Shown piece after piece: positions 6,022 to 7,677 of a DNA stretch of 7,677 nt (its first letter is position 1; the number at the start of each line of letters is the position of its first letter). The stretch lies in NCBI GenBank assembly GCA_026390245.1, contig JAPLGI010000024.1:1-7677 (forward strand), written 5' to 3'. The notes under the pieces are model-generated. The model was not told the origin of the DNA and ran no database searches. It saw only the letters and a program-made list of their open reading frames with translations. This stretch comes from Caldisericota bacterium. GTDB lineage: Bacteria > Caldisericota > Caldisericia > Cryosericales > Cryosericaceae. The position numbers were made by a program, and so were the translations under genes.

Positions 6022-6558
6022 TCAGCTCATTGACCTGGCAAATGGCCCATATACCATCTCATGGATCCGGATCGCTTCAGCCTCGGCTTCCTCTTGGGTG
6101 TAGTGCACTCCCATAGTCTTGCTTGCGCTGCCCCAGCCCGGCCTGTTCTGTATGTTCTGCCAATGCTTAGCCCAACGGAGCTTCTGTAAGCGGTTGTCGA
6201 GCCCGTTGCGATTGATGTGGTCAGCCATCAAGCCATCAGCGGGACGGCTGCCGAGCACTAACCAAGGAAGTGGATATGAGCTTCCTCGATAGGTGATCCC
6301 GCAGATTCGTCCAGTGAAGGCTCGCGCATGAGGCGTCTGCGTAGGCACTCTCGTGTTTGCATAGCTAACGCCCAGTAGAGCGTTGCTATCTTTCAGCCTC
6401 TCACAGATGCTACGGTCCACGATCACCTCCAGCGTACAGACCACAGGCATTTTCCAAGACTGGCCGCAGTGCTTTCCTCTGTTTGAAGCATGGTGAGGCA
6501 CGAAGATGCGTACGCTTTCGCCTTCCACCCTTGATTCGTAGTCAAAGTCTCTTCTCAT
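6022..6558 (-). CDS. Phage-type HNH endonuclease with shortened AP2-like C-terminal region
   Basis: The 178-residue protein has an HNH core ADHINRNGLDNRLQKLRWAK (about 112-131) followed by HWQNIQNR, typical of free-standing phage and intron HNH nucleases that nick or cut DNA. His114, the Asn residues of LDNR and QNIQNR are the visible active-site candidates. Relatives usually continue with a SSKYKGV-type segment, a basic AP2-like DNA-binding module and an EEAARAYDEAA-x-x-YGEFA tail. Here SASKTMGVHY (144-153) passes straight into TQEEAEAEAIRIHEMVYGPFA, so the middle of that module seems missing. The N-terminal half is not recognised beyond a weak likeness to the pre-HNH region of such proteins. 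ATG at 6558 has GGAG at 6573-6570, with 11 bases between. It is convergent with fmt and co-oriented with the recombinase upstream. A host target or intron context is not visible. Confidence 0.8.
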   Translation of the reverse strand: MRRDFDYESRVEGESVRIFVPHHASNRGKHCGQSWKMPVVCTLEVIVDRSICERLKDSNALLGVSYANTRVPTQTPHARAFTGRICGITYRGSSYPLPWLVLGSRPADGLMADHINRNGLDNRLQKLRWAKHWQNIQNRPGWGSASKTMGVHYTQEEAEAEAIRIHEMVYGPFARSMS

Positions 6559-6569
6559 GGTCTCGAGTT

Positions 6570-6583
6570 CTCCTTTCTGGAGG
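6570..6583. promoter_or_regulatory. Inverted repeat carrying a Shine-Dalgarno-like sequence on each strand
   Basis: CTCC (6570-6573), TTTCT and GGAG (6579-6582) form a short inverted repeat. Read leftward it gives AAAGGAG, the likely ribosome binding site of the HNH gene (ATG at 6558). Read rightward it gives GGAGG (6579-6583), seven bases before an ATG at 6591. The 4-bp stem could partly sequester either site in RNA. The sequence pattern is certain; its significance is inferred and could be chance. Confidence 0.4.
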
Positions 6584-6590
6584 TCTCCCC

Positions 6591-6749
6591 ATGACTACTA
6601 CGGAGTCGGCCGCAAATATGTTTGGCTGGCCGAGTATTAATCAGCCGTTCGGAACTGCCGCATTTCCGGCGATCTCATTCACAGTTGTACGTCTGGCAAG
6701 TCGAGATCTCTTCCTAGGGCCACTTTTCCGCACGCTGAAGCACGCATAG
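6591..6749 (+). CDS. Doubtful small ORF, 52 codons, divergent from the HNH gene
   Basis: The reading frame starts at an ATG with a well-placed GGAGG (6579-6583, seven bases upstream) and encodes a 52-residue peptide beginning MTTTESAANMFGWPS, with no recognisable domain, signal peptide or membrane segment. It fills most of the 196-base gap between the HNH gene and the recombinase, diverging from the first and converging on the second. Only 32 bases separate its ATG from the HNH ATG, so there is no room for an ordinary divergent promoter between them. A hairpin at 6604-6635 lies inside it. The good ribosome binding site is the only positive evidence; a non-coding spacer is more likely. Confidence 0.2.
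   Translation: MTTTESAANMFGWPSINQPFGTAAFPAISFTVVRLASRDLFLGPLFRTLKHA
6604..6635. repeat. Imperfect hairpin in the spacer between HNH and recombinase genes
   Basis: TCGGCC (6606-6611) and GGCCGA (6628-6633) are perfect 6-bp complements. The stem can continue inward through GC/GC and AAA/TTT with small bulges to a TATG loop (6617-6620), giving about 11 pairs. Read leftward, it lies between the end of the recombinase gene and the HNH start, so it could attenuate read-through or stabilise the HNH leader. No T-run follows on either strand. Confidence 0.4.
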
Positions 6750-6754
6750 ATTGC

Positions 6755-7677
6755 TCAGATCTTGATGGCGTCTTCAGCCGCATGCTCGAGCCGGTCAGTC
6801 GTATGGACATAGATCTGGGTCGTCGTGATGTTCTGATGCCGGAGCGTGTCGCGCACCTGCTCTATCGTCGCACCATTCTGAAGGGCCATGGTGGCGAAGG
6901 TGTGCCGCAACGAGTGCGCGGAGATGCGCGAGGAGTACACGCCAATTCCCAGGAGCTTCTGTTTCACCTCAAAACGCAGGGTCTTCGTCGTGATCCGCCT
7001 GCCCTCGTTGTGGTTGCTGTGCGACACAAACAACGCCGCTCTGGGGTCTGTGCAGCGGCGTAGCGCCAGGTACCGCGCAATTGGCTCGTATGCCTCTCGC
7101 GTCAGCACGACGAAGTCGTCCTTGGCATCCTTCCCCTTGCTGCGCACGTACAAGAGCGTGGCGTTGGATGTCTGACGAATGTCTCCGACATCGGAGCCGA
7201 CGACCTCCATGGTCCGGAGACCCGTCCGAAGCATCAGATTGATCATGGCAAAGTCGCGCGCGCCGATGATGTCGCTCGTATCAATGGAGCTCAACAGGTC
7301 GCGCGCCTGCTGCAGGGTGAGAGGATCACGGTTGAACCCGTACGAACGCTTGAACCCTTTCAGCCCTGCGGACACATCTGGATAGATGCGGTTGGACTCG
7401 AGATACTTGAAGAACTGGCGGACCGAGGTCAGGTACAGGTTCCCAGTCCGAGGCGACAAGCCCTCAGCCAGCAGGTGGCTCTTGTATTGCACGATATCTG
7501 TCTTCGTCAGGTAACCGACGCCACCGGCTGCCTCGCGAAGCGACAGGAACTCCTTGAACCGTTTGAGCGCCCGGCGATAGACCACCTTGCTCGTAACGCC
7601 GACATCCTGGGCGAGCAGAAAGCTCTCGATCAGCTGGTCCAGATTCGCCGCTAGCGTTCCCGCAGGCTGTCGCGGCG
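6755..7677 (-). CDS. Tyrosine recombinase (XerC/D-like integrase), 5' end beyond the window
   Basis: DNA strand-exchange enzyme of the phage integrase/Xer family. The frame stays open to the right edge with no start codon beyond GTG at 7585, and the extra upstream residues (LDQLIESFLLAQDVGVTSK, then VVYRRALKRFKEFL) look like the normal SAM-like core-binding N-terminus, so the true start is past 7677 and the GTG is internal. Numbering from that GTG, the catalytic set is complete: Arg124 in LRTGLRTMEV, Lys150 in VRSKGKD, His224 and Arg227 in AHSLRHTFA, His250 in LRHQNITTTQ and the nucleophile Tyr259 in IYVH. At more than 307 residues it is Xer-sized. The stop TGA is at 6757-6755. Its position beside an HNH gene and downstream of a housekeeping operon suggests an element integrase rather than the host Xer enzyme, but sequence alone does not decide. 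Confidence 0.9.
   Translation of the reverse strand, partial: PRQPAGTLAANLDQLIESFLLAQDVGVTSKVVYRRALKRFKEFLSLREAAGGVGYLTKTDIVQYKSHLLAEGLSPRTGNLYLTSVRQFFKYLESNRIYPDVSAGLKGFKRSYGFNRDPLTLQQARDLLSSIDTSDIIGARDFAMINLMLRTGLRTMEVVGSDVGDIRQTSNATLLYVRSKGKDAKDDFVVLTREAYEPIARYLALRRCTDPRAALFVSHSNHNEGRRITTKTLRFEVKQKLLGIGVYSSRISAHSLRHTFATMALQNGATIEQVRDTLRHQNITTTQIYVHTTDRLEHAAEDAIKI

Overview
The window reads as a chromosomal segment of a bacterium of moderately high GC (roughly 55-60% by eye), joined at its right end to accessory DNA. No rRNA, tRNA or CRISPR array is visible. The lineage cannot be fixed from the sequence alone. The order gmk-rpoZ-metK-priA-def-fmt and the loss of ATPase motifs from PriA both recall Actinobacteria, but several proteins are divergent, so an uncultured or deep-branching group is equally possible.

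Positions 2-5938 are one tightly packed rightward housekeeping operon. It opens with the 3' end of an S41 (CtpA-type) processing protease that overlaps guanylate kinase (gmk) by four bases. Next come a probable RNA polymerase omega subunit (rpoZ), an 88-base leader with competing hairpins, S-adenosylmethionine synthetase (metK), a PriA-like primosomal protein, peptide deformylase (def) and methionyl-tRNA formyltransferase (fmt). Gaps are 0-9 bases except before metK, so the genes are probably co-transcribed and partly translationally coupled. The products serve nucleotide supply (GMP to GDP), transcription, methyl-donor synthesis, replication restart, and both ends of the N-formylmethionine cycle (Fmt adds the formyl group, Def removes it).

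Positions 5939-6021 separate fmt from a convergent gene on the minus strand. They contain a perfect TTATCCACA DnaA-box 9-mer and no convincing intrinsic terminator.

Positions 6022-7677 look like accessory DNA: a phage-type HNH endonuclease (minus), a 196-base spacer with a hairpin and a doubtful 52-codon ORF on the plus strand, and a tyrosine recombinase (minus) whose 5' end runs off the window. This is probably the edge of an integrated element or a phage remnant next to fmt; its far end is not in view.

The observations most worth checking are the PriA protein, which lacks Walker A and DEEH motifs while all eight zinc cysteines keep exact E. coli spacing; the metK leader, in which two GAGTG copies compete for one CACTC just upstream of the ribosome binding site; and the HNH protein, which seems to have lost the middle of its C-terminal AP2-like module. 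No clearly new multi-gene system is visible.
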